Shown one piece after another: positions 54,970 to 64,000 of a stretch of DNA of 64,000 nucleotides. The stretch's first letter is position 1, and each line of letters begins with the position of its first letter. Source of the stretch: Paramacrobiotus metropolitanus (Eukaryota; Tardigrada; Eutardigrada; Parachela; Macrobiotidae); assembly GCF_019649055.1 (NCBI RefSeq), contig NW_026570420.1, positions 62,001-126,000 on the forward strand. Direction: 5' to 3'. Made by a program: the position numbers and the translations under genes. The notes below the pieces were generated by a model. The model saw only the letters and a program-made list of their open reading frames with translations. It was not told the origin of the DNA and ran no database searches.

Positions 54970-55039
54970 AAGCATACAAATCTAATGAAATATTCTATCG
55001 AACGATCCTATAGAGAGCGGATGCCGCTCTGACAGTATG

Positions 55040-55540
55040 GCTTGTTACGCTATCGGTAAATCTTTGACGATAAAACGTTAATCATACGGTAGTTGGTCTA
55101 CCATAGCGGTAAAATGTTATGTCACAGTATTTTTACAGTATTTTTACGGTGTCTAAAGCCTATTCCATTTGCCAGAATTTGGAAACGGGAGATTAATGCA
55201 GTAACAATAGTTAGATGAGTAATTACTACCGTAGCGGTGATCTGCTGGCATAACTGTAGTTTTTAATGGCAGAAGTCCACAGATCTTTACAGTAACGGTT
55301 GACGTGTTCGTGAATTTATTACGGTAACTTTAAATTTTTACGGTAACGGTGACTGAGGCCGTGATGCATTACGTTGCCGAAGCCCGTGACCATTACCATA
55401 GCTTGTTACCGAAACCTACGTGAGCTACAAAGAAATAAAAAATTTAATACATGCACTGAAACTGGTACGGTAACAGTTCATCACGGCAGCAGCTTACCGC
55501 TAGCGGGGGTAAATCTAAAGGTGACATTATGTTCAGTGAC
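55040..55540. repeat. Degenerate ACGGTAACGGT repeats
   Basis: TACGGTAACGG-type words recur in both orientations with spacers of 20-60 bp. It resembles another simple-repeat foldback relic. No gene is present. Confidence 0.5.
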
Positions 55541-56449
55541 CGGTTGCAGTAGTACAGACGCTATCGTTCAGACAGACGCTATCGTTAAACTTCAACTAAA
55601 ATGCTAAAAATAACCCGCCTAATTGTGAGATGACGGATAATGCTCTGTTACAACTTGTAATCCTAACCTGAACCCTGAAAACCAGAAAGTATAATTTTCT
55701 AATGTAAACAGATAAACCTGGAGAATTTAAGCGCCTTGGAATTGCAGCTGTGTCGTTAGGAAATTAAAAGTCAATAAAGGTAACACAGCGACCTAAAAGT
55801 CAGGGTCGCCGTGTCTTAAAACCGCAGTTTCGGGGTGTGAGGAACCTGAAGGTCAAGGTCGCCGTGTCTTAAAACCTCAAAGTGCTTATATTGAAAAAAA
55901 TGCGGGCTCGCTTCGCTCGCCCGCTCGATAAGAGGCGCGCCCCGGTCTAACGTTGCCGTCTTCAGTTCATTTCTTAGTATTATTATGACCTACTTATCAA
56001 ATTAATTTTTCTGCTTTATTGAACACACAATGGTATATGGATAACAGATTTTAGACAATTAGTTGCCGTGACATTGGCATAAATGGTGACCCGTACAACC
56101 TGCTCGGGAATAAATGTTTAATATAGCAAATGAAACTTTTTCTCAAACAAGACATCCTTCAAAACGCACAGAGATGTATATCGTGCACGCTTGTGCTAGA
56201 CACGTCAACAGCACGCGCGCGTTTCTAAATAATTGAAGATGTATCCGCATACGCCGTTACGCCATTGCTTACTTACTGTATGTAACATTATTACTAATAT
56301 TTTAGCATGCCGCCGTATTGCACAGCAGCGGCTTCTGTCAAACATATCTGAAAACGCGCCCCTCTGTGTTTTGCTGTTTGCGCGTCAGCAGCGGCTTTGC
56401 CTGTCCGCGGCGAACGATTCACTCTGCGAAGACGAAAATGACCGATTTA
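55541..56449. other. No gene seen
   Basis: Contains a hairpin GGGCTCGCTTCGCTCGCCCG (about 55905-55924) and a direct repeat around GTCGCCGTGTCTTAAAACC (55807/55858). Nothing else was recognised. Confidence 0.4.
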
Positions 56450-58092
56450 CGGTTTAAGGCTATTACGCCAGAAACTTGCCAGACATTCAAGATCGCTTCT
56501 TACAACGGCGAATTAACCGTAAAATTATTCTTAACAACGCGATACGATCAACCGCTTGTGGTAGTTGTATTAATTTGATATACTGTATTTCAAGAAATCA
56601 AAAACCAGTAACACATTGTACCAACCGAACAACTGGGCAAAGCACAAATTCGACAGGACATATTTGGCAAGTGCCGAGTGCAGAATAGGTATGACCTTGT
56701 ATTTACTTAATACTCGTTTAATTTTAGTTCAATAGTTGGATAAGTATGTTTTTTTTTGTAATTGTCTTGATTACGCGATGAAGGTCATAACTATTATGTT
56801 TTTTATATTTTATATGCACATTTGCGGAATTAGCTTGTGCGCTTTTGACTTTCACCGAAAGAGCAGGAGTTTAATTACGGATTCCCAGGTGAATAGTAGT
56901 ATTATCATCGCTGTGCCGCATTCCGTAGGTGTGCAACGCTGATACGAGTTTAATTATAAAACGGGCAACGGATGACGTGATACGTTGACCAGTAATTCCG
57001 GGACGGCGCGTTGTCGTATATGTATCGTCGTACGTTCACTGTTATCGATCCGGCGCAGGAATGCGCTCGCCGGTGTAACGTATGCCTCTGAATCTGCTGG
57101 TGGAAGAGGCCGACCGGTTTACGGGAAAATCGCTCATTTGCGTAACCGTAGTTTCCCAAATCCCGCAACGTTTTCGTGCCACTTTTGACGTTTGACGATA
57201 ACTGTTTTAACCGCTAATTAACGATCTGATCATTCCGAAAACTGCGCTTGAAGGCTAAAGTCGCTAAACCATTGGCAAAAGGTACAGAAAACTAATGGTG
57301 AAGGAGTCAGTTAGAGCAGGATATGGCGTAACGTACATGTATACGTGCACGTAAACATCATGCATCAAAAACTGTTTTTCTTGCAGATTGTCAGAAGATC
57401 GCCTAACCCGTCTGGTATCTCGGATTCCGATTTCGTATTTGTTCGGTATGTGGATATTGATCCACTCGATGTACTGTAGACAGCTAATCTAAAAAGGAAT
57501 TTAAAAAAGCTTTTATATCTGTACGTAATTTTTCATGGAGCATTGGCAAACGATTTCTTTGATAAACAAATATAATCACATATATAGATATATATAACAA
57601 AACATGACGCAACATAATTATACGCTAGCATAAAAATTATAATCATAAAAACTCGATATATTCTATAATAATGCAAAAATAAGAAAAACGAAACATACTC
57701 GAATTACAAAATAAAATACGCTTTATATGAAAGAGCAAGAGCTTGTGTTCAAAATGCAGATTGCACTGCAAAATCCTTAACATTTGAGTCAGCCTATTAC
57801 AAGTTTAAGTAGTCGCCGTTAGAGCGGCTGTTAAAGTGGCCCAGTATTAGATATGTTGGGCCACACAGTGCAATCGTTCAAAATGTTGGACATGTCGAAG
57901 TATAGAATAAACTTGGATATAAATCTGTAAAATTTAAATATCTGACTTGTTATGAAGGAAGTTGGTTGTGCGTCGTAGCATACATAGCCCTTTGCGTGCT
58001 GTGACCAAACCCTGCAGGATTACGGCGTAGATTACTAGTAATTGATTAAGGCGTAGGTTAATGCGGCAAAACTAGAACGCATATAATACCGG

Positions 58093-58141
58093 ATCCCATT
58101 AGCCAAATGCGGTAAAACGCAACGCATTTGGCTAATGGGAT
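58093..58141. repeat. Perfect palindrome, 19-bp arms
   Basis: ATCCCATTAGCCAAATGCG (58093-58111) and its exact reverse complement (58123-58141). Copy A of block S2 has only the right-hand version (GGGATTACTGAT near 9580), so the left arm was added here. Confidence 0.9.
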
Positions 58142-58629
58142 TACTGATCTCCCTCCTTACCCACCCACACCGCTGCTGAGCTGCGGGAGATTACCTGCGC
58201 AGCACGTTGCACCTGGCCATGCTATACTTACTATACAGTAATTATGGACGTTGTAGTAACCTTCCGCGTACCGGACAGGCTGCTGCGCCTGCACCCGTGA
58301 TGTCATGAACAGTCAATTTGAGTCTTAGGCGATGAAGTTACATATAATCAGGCCAAGCCTGCAAAGAACGGGGAAACGAGCAATGATTATCGAGACATCC
58401 TGTGAGCAAGAGCAGAGGAAACAATCATGAGCCACGGCAATATTTCGCCGGCCTAAACAAGAGTTAATTTCAGCAGTTTTACGGTCATATGAAAGGCCGT
58501 AAATACATATTTTATTTATCTCAACGTGCCGTTTGCCAGTGGCATCGACAGCCGGCAGGCATAAAGAGGACATAAGGCCGACGCAAACATGTTTGTGCTT
58601 CCGCGACGCTGTTGATGTTACAGAGCTAA

Positions 58630-59308
58630 GGGATTTGGCCCGTTACATAGCACTAAATTCGCGTACATCCACGGGAACTTTCGCTGTCGCGCATTCCCAA
58701 CCACTTTTTTGCATTGCTTTATGGTACTTCGTAGCCAAAAGAATTGTTTACGTAGGTGTGGAATCCTTTTGCGCGCGCAACATCCGGTTGCGGATTTATG
58801 AGGGTAACAAAATTCTAAAAATACATGCATGCAGATGTACCAAAAGTCTCATTTCGACCGATCTCCTTCAAATTTTGCACGTAAATGCGCATAACCACGA
58901 AGATCGTTCTTACACCGATCCACTGTTCTAGGATATTTTTAAAATTTTAAAATGAATTTCAAATAAATTCAAAAATTTATTTTAAAATTCGAAAAAAAAT
59001 CGTGGAAGTCTGGATCCGTGTAAGAACGATCTCCATGGTTATGTGCATTTAATTGCAAAATTTGCAAGGGATCGGTCCATAATGAGACTTTTAGTGCACC
59101 TGAGTGCATGTAAACTTTTTCGAATTTTGTTACCCTCATAATTCCGCAACCGGACGTTGCGCGCGGAAACGCATTTCACGCCCATGTATACAAATCATTC
59201 GGCTGTCATAATCTCGAAAAGTAACCCACAAAAAGTGTTTGAAGTGCGCGCAAGCGAATATTCCCGTCAATGTACACGAATTTAGCGCTGTGTACCGGGC
59301 CAAATCCC
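58630..59308. mobile_element. Long-hairpin MITE inserted at TTAA
   Basis: 679 bp; the ends are GGGATTTGGCCCG and CGGGCCAAATCCC, and the two halves are near-complete inverted copies (about 300-bp arms around an AT-rich centre near 58960). It is flanked by CTAA (58626-58629) and TTAA (59309-59312). The paralogous position in copy A (10212-10215, GGATTAAGGAGG) is an empty TTAA site. TTAA targeting is typical of piggyBac-type elements, though the terminal GGGATT is not the usual CCC-start. Confidence 0.85.
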
Positions 59309-60805
59309 TTAAGGAGGGTGCATGTGTATGCCGTAACGCAGAACTATAAATTTATTACCGCCCTCACCCTTCGTGGGCTTGATTAAAGAGCACATCCGTG
59401 ACAGGCAGGGTTGACTGAAGGCGCTCTTTCGCACTAGGATGTGCGCCGCTGGCAAGCTTATAAATTTAGTTCCACTGATTGTACATTTATTACTGCAACA
59501 CCGTTACTTTCTATGTACGCCGTTAATTTTGTTATACGTGTACTCTAGTGTTGAATCTGTTGATACATGCTCGCATTTAAATACTTACTGCGATACAGCT
59601 CCCAATTACACACGCTATACAAAAAGATGAGTAGTAAATTAATATTATTTTATTAAATACATGAGTTAATGTTACAATATTAGAAAGATGCTGGCATTCC
59701 TGGTGTAAATTGTCAGCATTGTTCTCCTAAACCGCTATGAAAAAACATTTGTGGTTTTCGGATAGTACACTTAAACAGTACTTATAGTCTTATACATATT
59801 ATAAGTGAAGTATCTAGCCTCTTTTAAGAATTTTTAAATATAAAGCTTTTCTTACATCAATTTCTTTAATGGCAGGTTTATTTATCTACAGTATAAAACA
59901 TAAATACCTTTACGGAAATGGATACGACCGAGCATCTGCTGCTGTGGTGTGCGTAATTGCTGCAGTTCACAAGTGGACATCCCGCAGGTGATGCACACCG
60001 ATCATCAAAACAAGGTGGGTCGCACGTCACAGCGCACGGGAAAGGGGCTGTGGGTGCAGGCCCTAAATCTGTTAACTGAATCCCCTAGCTAGTGACAATT
60101 TAATCTTCCAATTACGGACAAATACGTATCATGTTATGAAGTGCAGTGTCTGTGCCTCTGCAATGTTCCTGCGTTCGCTAATGAATAATACGTAAATGTC
60201 TTTTCTGCATACCCACCTTTTCCCCATATACCACCTCCGCTTATCGTCATCGAGCCGCTGCAGCAGTTACTTCGGCTTGAAAAAACAAAATCTTTATTGT
60301 TATGTTATTTGTTGGATACATCGGTATCGATCGTACTTTATCGGAACCGGCGATATATTTTTTTTCAATTTTTAACTGTCACACTCGTTGTTTTCTTGTG
60401 CGCCGCGCAGGTGTAGCCCATGGGTTAGCCCCAGTCTGGTCCAGAGGGGTCTAATAATCATGCAAAATGCTTTCTAAACTGTTTTCTTATGCTTCCTTAA
60501 GCACACAAGTAGAAAGAGTTCTTTTTAATTAAATTGAACTGGAAAGAAGTGACGACTTCGCAGAATGTTTCGCAGCAAGGCTAAATCCCACTGCCACACT
60601 GGGAGGAAATTCACAGCTGGGAGGAAATTCACAGCGGCCCCCCCCCCCCCGTATGTCGTCGTGTTAATGGCTATGTTTGTGTAGATGATCATTCCGCGCC
60701 ATTGAGAGAAGAACATCAGCCAGAACGGTATGGAATAGAGGGAACTAAGGAGATCGTGTTCGACCACTGTGAGATTCACGGCAGTCGAAACCCTGCGTCC
60801 GTTAC

Positions 60806-60872
60806 AACAATCTGTTTGCCATTGCGAAGCCATGTAACCGCTACATGGCTTCGCAATGGTAAACAGATTGTT
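60806..60872. repeat. Palindromic insert in the Ig1 exon of the receptor pseudogene
   Basis: Arms 60806-60836 and 60842-60872 (30 of 31 paired, 5-nt loop). Compared with the intact gene, 39 nt were added: an inverted copy of the adjacent coding sequence. The length is a multiple of three. Confidence 0.92.
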
Positions 60873-61030
60873 CCGGGTGCAAACGACCATGACAGCAACC
60901 GCTTCCGCATAGAAGAGGATGGATTCGCACTGATAGTGGAGAATGTAGCTTCATCCGATGATAAAACGGCTATCGGTTGCCGCTCAACCACCTCTCATGG
61001 CATAACGTGGCATGACGTGACTTTACAGGG

Positions 61031-61125
61031 TTTTGCAGCTGCCAACTGTGCCTTCGCAATGACTAGTAAGGACCTTAGTAAGGTCCTTACTAGTCATTCC
61101 GAAGGCCCAGTTGGCAGCTGGAAAA
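61031..61125. repeat. Palindromic insert at the Ig1 exon end of the receptor pseudogene
   Basis: Arms 61031-61076 and 61080-61125 (about 43 of 46 paired, 3-nt loop). The intact gene (about 12020-12050) has only one orientation. Confidence 0.9.
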
Positions 61126-61196
61126 CCCGGCAAGCCCATTACGTTGATTGAGGACTCAGTGTCAGGTCAGTCCGTTGGCGAAAAGGCCGATGTTGT

Positions 61197-61529
61197 ACAA
61201 GCTTGTCCGGTAATTTCCATCGTAAAGGTACAACTAGCGCGAAATTTGCACTTATAGCGAGGGCCACTTAACTACATTCGTCAAATTTCCTGGATGCGTT
61301 CCGCGGTTAGATTGTCGCCTACTGCACCGACCGCTTTCTAGCCACCTTCCACCAGGCAGTTACTGTTATTCTCGTTAAATTATCTGGAGCACGAAGCCAC
61401 CAGCCAGCCAAAAGCATGTTACGTGTTTAATCAGTGTGGCGTGGCGCGCCGTAGTATGGAGTTTGGCGTAGCCTGTGAATTTGTGTATTTCGCTGTTCTG
61501 ATGCGATGGAAATTACGGGACAAGCTTGT
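61197..61529. mobile_element. MITE with ACAAGCTTGT ends, copy 2
   Basis: About 333 bp with inverted ends ACAAGCTTGTCCGGTAATTT and its near reverse complement (61505-61529), flanked by GT...AC, so the apparent duplication is GTAC or TA. The receptor copy A is uninterrupted at the matching intron position (about 12099-12102, TTGTAT). Same family as 2054-2384, in opposite orientation. Confidence 0.85.
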
Positions 61530-62106
61530 ACTTCACACGAAATCACACAGCTGCTTTATTTTGGGCAGCTCTCCGCTTTGACTGTCCTGTTTGTGTGTAT
61601 GTAAAAGAAAACCGGTAAAACCATTTTCAGACTCCCAAGCGCCATACATTTTGATGCGCTCGGAAGTTAGAATGACTCATCCGGAAACAATCCCAACCAG
61701 GAAAACTTTAAATACAGACGGCACATTGTTTTGTCCGGCGCAAGGTTTTCCCAAACCATTGGTGACGTGGAAGAAGGACGGGGTTCTTCAAAATAAGGTC
61801 AGTTTTCCATTTTAAGAGTCTTACAGGTGATAAATATTATTAATACCATTGTGCATAGCTTGAGCATACTTTGGTTCTTTATTTTGTGCAGCGTGGCTGC
61901 AGCTAACAATTAGTACGTAGTAGACATTGTTCACGTCATATGCTATATTCCTGAACCACTTAGAATGTTTCGTATCGATCTAACGTTTTCAATATGTTTT
62001 ACATAGACGGAAAGGATTCGCCTGTGTGAAAAAGATCCCCAGTCTTTGCGCATCGAAGCTGTGTAAGAGAGCGACAGCGGGCATTCCCAATGTAGTGCCA
62101 CGAATC

Positions 62107-62169
62107 TGGCAGGATCGGCTTATTACAGCTACAGTGTGGAACTGTAACTGTAATAAGCCGATCCTGCCA
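62107..62169. repeat. Palindromic insert in the Ig2 exon of the receptor pseudogene
   Basis: TGGCAGGATCGGCTTATTAC begins a 22-bp arm (62107-62128) whose exact reverse complement lies at 62148-62169. The intact gene has only the first orientation (about 12667-12688). Confidence 0.92.
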
Positions 62170-63060
62170 AATTCATAGACTCCAGCGACACACCAGCCAT
62201 TTTCTTGTAAATCCCTCACTATCTGCTCCTTTAACTGCGATATTCATCGACGAACGTTCTCCCCGCCATACCTCAGTTCTCTTGTTCTGGCTGCGGTAAA
62301 CTGTTGCAGGCCTGGGGATCCTGTTGAAGTATCAGGTAGGTTCAAGGACAAGAATCCAGTGCTAACATATTTCTTGATGTGTCAAAACTCACAGCTCGAC
62401 ATACTACATTTTGTGAAGGATCTGAGTAAATTATTAGGTTAAACAAAATCACTCATAATAACAGGGAAATAGATGAAAGCTTTTACATGGTAGCGTAGTT
62501 TCTTATGCAGTTTAATAATGCCAGTCCTGCTTTTGTATCTGCTCAACCTTCACCCAGTTTCGCCTGCTGATTGGCACTGGTGTCGCTAGGAGGGTCGATA
62601 TTCATTGTTTTTGCTATGGCATGTTTGGTTTTTTCCTTTCGCAACAAACTCCCATCGGCCAGAGAGCCTGAGGCGTTCCTTTCGCTTCTTACCGGAGACG
62701 TGTGCTTGTCGCTCCACGACAGGAATTCGGTCAGACTGCATACATCTTCATAGATCCATCGTAGGGCATATTAATTTTTCAGTGTACATATTACCCTTTA
62801 TAAATCGATAAAATTTCAGTTTTTGACGCACTCAGTACAAACATCGGCAACCAGTAAACGAAATTCGAGCAAAACTAGTACATACGTGAACAAATTAGCG
62901 GTGATGACCTTAACCAAAGCCGCACATCCGGCCACACTTATCACTGTGCAGTACGCAAAAAAAAAGACGTCCTCACATGTCAACCGCTGCAAAAAGCCGA
63001 TCTGGCAGATTTTCGCAAATAAAACTGCAGGCAACAGAACGTATCTGCGTTGTTTAAACT

Positions 63061-63477
63061 GAGCTGAGTGATCGGAACCGGCGACTCTAGCTAGTGAAAG
63101 CAGAAAGGATCCGAAGAAAGGGCAAGAAACGCTTTAAATGGTAGTGTTAGAGCCTGATCGTAGTTAAAGGTGGTGCGCGGAGCCTTCCCCAGGTTCCCCT
63201 AATTTATAACTGATCTGCCAACGGGGCAGTGACGGTGTGGGAAACTTGGCTGTTTTTATACAGGCACACCGTCGATGTGCTGGACGTAGTCCAGCACAGT
63301 GACGGTGTGGGAAACTTGGCTGTTTTTTATTCTTGGTACATCTTGCGTGAAAGATCATATTATGAGCCGCTGTTTTATGACGTATTTGTGTTTGATGAGC
63401 ACCAAGCAGCTAGATATTAGAATATATAGAATATAGCCGAACAGATATTAGAATATAGCCGAATATACGGCTACCGA
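63061..63477. repeat. Palindrome nested in a 31-bp direct repeat; otherwise no gene
   Basis: GTGACGGTGTGGGAAACTTG and flanks occur at 63227 and 63299. Between and overlapping the second copy, 63265-63285 pairs with 63289-63309 (19 of 21, 3-nt loop). The arrangement fits a copy-strand switch and return. Confidence 0.8.
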
Positions 63478-63600
63478 TCACTTCGGCCCTTTTCGTTTCG
63501 GCCGCGTTCATTTCGGCCAAAGTTTTTCGGCCGGGAGCCACTTCGGCCGTCGCTTAGTTCGGCCGTCATTCAGTTCGGCCGCAGTACATTTCGTCCGACG
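63478..63600. mobile_element. TTCGGCCG-type foldback arm (partial)
   Basis: A series of TTCGGCCG words with spacers (GGCCAAAGTTTTTCGGCCG, TTCGGCCGCAGTACATTTCG), matching the left arm of the element at 20335-20895. A matching right arm was not seen before the window ends. Confidence 0.6.
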
Positions 63601-64000
63601 ATCATTTTGTTTTGATTTACAAGAAAACGTTACATTGGATATAAATTTGTCGGAAACTTAAACCGTTGGATAAAAAAGTGATAGCAAATGGCCATCGTAA
63701 AAGTACAGATAGCATGTAATCTTACTATAAATCTGCGCAGCCGCTTTTGGAACTACTCGTAGCCAACCTGCCGGCAATTCTTTCTTCGCGTAATACTCGC
63801 TTATTTAAACATTTACATGTGTAAGAAGCCGGCCAGAGAGAAGCATCACCGAATTACGAGCGACTAAATTTTAACTAGAAGTACGTATCAAGCAGTGTAC
63901 CAGCGCTTGCAGTTTTTGTTTTTTTTTTGTTTGGCTGCTGCCAGTAAAAAAATTACCGGCGATCGGATGTCAGGTTGTTCCGCCGTGTCGCAGTGGACCG
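63601..64000. other. No gene seen
   Basis: AT-rich terminal sequence; nothing was recognised. Confidence 0.4.

Larger units (their letters stand above)
59930..62753 (+). pseudogene. Decayed duplicate of the FGFR-like receptor ectodomain
   Basis: Exon-by-exon counterpart of 11440-13097. Exon 1: the ATG is replaced by GAG (59930) and a TAA falls in the signal peptide. Ig1 (60685 on): recognisable (ERYGIEGTKEIVFDH, GCRSTTSHG) but carries two palindromic inserts and a shifted end. A MITE sits in the following intron. First half of Ig2 (61631-61797): intact, the same 167 nt as its partner, with TLFCPAQGFPKPLVTWKKDG. Second half of Ig2 (about 62006-62140): a frameshift leads to TAA after SLRIEAV, and there is a third palindromic insert. 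The alternative membrane exon (62590-62753) is still open. No kinase exons follow, either because the duplication ended in the intron or because they were lost. Confidence 0.85.
56450..63060. repeat. Segmental duplication block S2, copy B
   Basis: Direct duplicate of about 8015-13560, enlarged by insertions: a TTAA-type MITE (58630-59308), extra sequence in the first receptor intron, a MITE at 61197-61529 and several palindromic inserts. Both copies end near the same internal point of the receptor's long intron. Confidence 0.85.

Noticed and set aside
58533-58931. 132-aa frame
   Set aside because: Lies mostly inside the TTAA-type hairpin MITE and has no domain.

Overview
The window looks like nuclear DNA of an invertebrate animal. 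The evidence is short GT-AG introns (about 66-200 nt), a receptor tyrosine kinase with immunoglobulin domains, secreted two-Ig proteins, a rhodopsin-type GPCR fragment, Gypsy-like LTR retroelements, a 5S-like SINE head and many MITE/foldback elements. The species cannot be fixed from sequence alone; a tardigrade or another small ecdysozoan is only a guess. There are no prokaryotic operons or CRISPR arrays.

Host genes. 11.4-15.7 kb (+) carries a complete ten-exon gene for an FGFR-like receptor of about 660 aa: signal peptide, two Ig domains, one membrane segment and a kinase with all core catalytic residues. An alternative terminal exon (12949-13097) would give a membrane-anchored, kinase-less form. 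Three paralogues of a secreted two-Ig protein lie nearby: 6680-7652 (+, frameshifted), 38712-39680 (-, intact) and 32950-33815 (+, lacking its own signal exon). A decayed second receptor copy lies at 59.9-62.75 kb (+): start codon lost, kinase exons missing, one MITE and three palindromic insertions. A broken GPCR lies at 35.5-36.4 kb (-).

Duplications. The locus comes from an old segmental duplication. Block S1 (2636-3192 plus 5924-7650) recurs inverted at 38.7-40.9 kb. Block S2 (about 8.0-13.56 kb) recurs directly at 56.45-63.06 kb. Each pair shows the empty site of insertions in the other, so several mobile elements can be delimited precisely.

Mobile DNA. Two related Gypsy-like elements lie on the minus strand. 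The one at 41.0-48.7 kb has a 1226-aa Gag with a myristoylation-type start, a zinc knuckle in the -1 frame and an aspartic-protease ORF, and no RT. The one at 27.0-32.0 kb is decayed, with the RT core deleted. Foldback elements with simple-repeat arms, MITEs, two 5S-like SINE heads and two tRNA-like genes fill much of the rest.

The most unusual features are the density of near-perfect short palindromes (at least eleven, several shown by the paralogous copy to be recent insertions) and the clustering of a receptor, its possible kinase-less isoform and secreted Ig relatives, which could form a receptor/decoy module.
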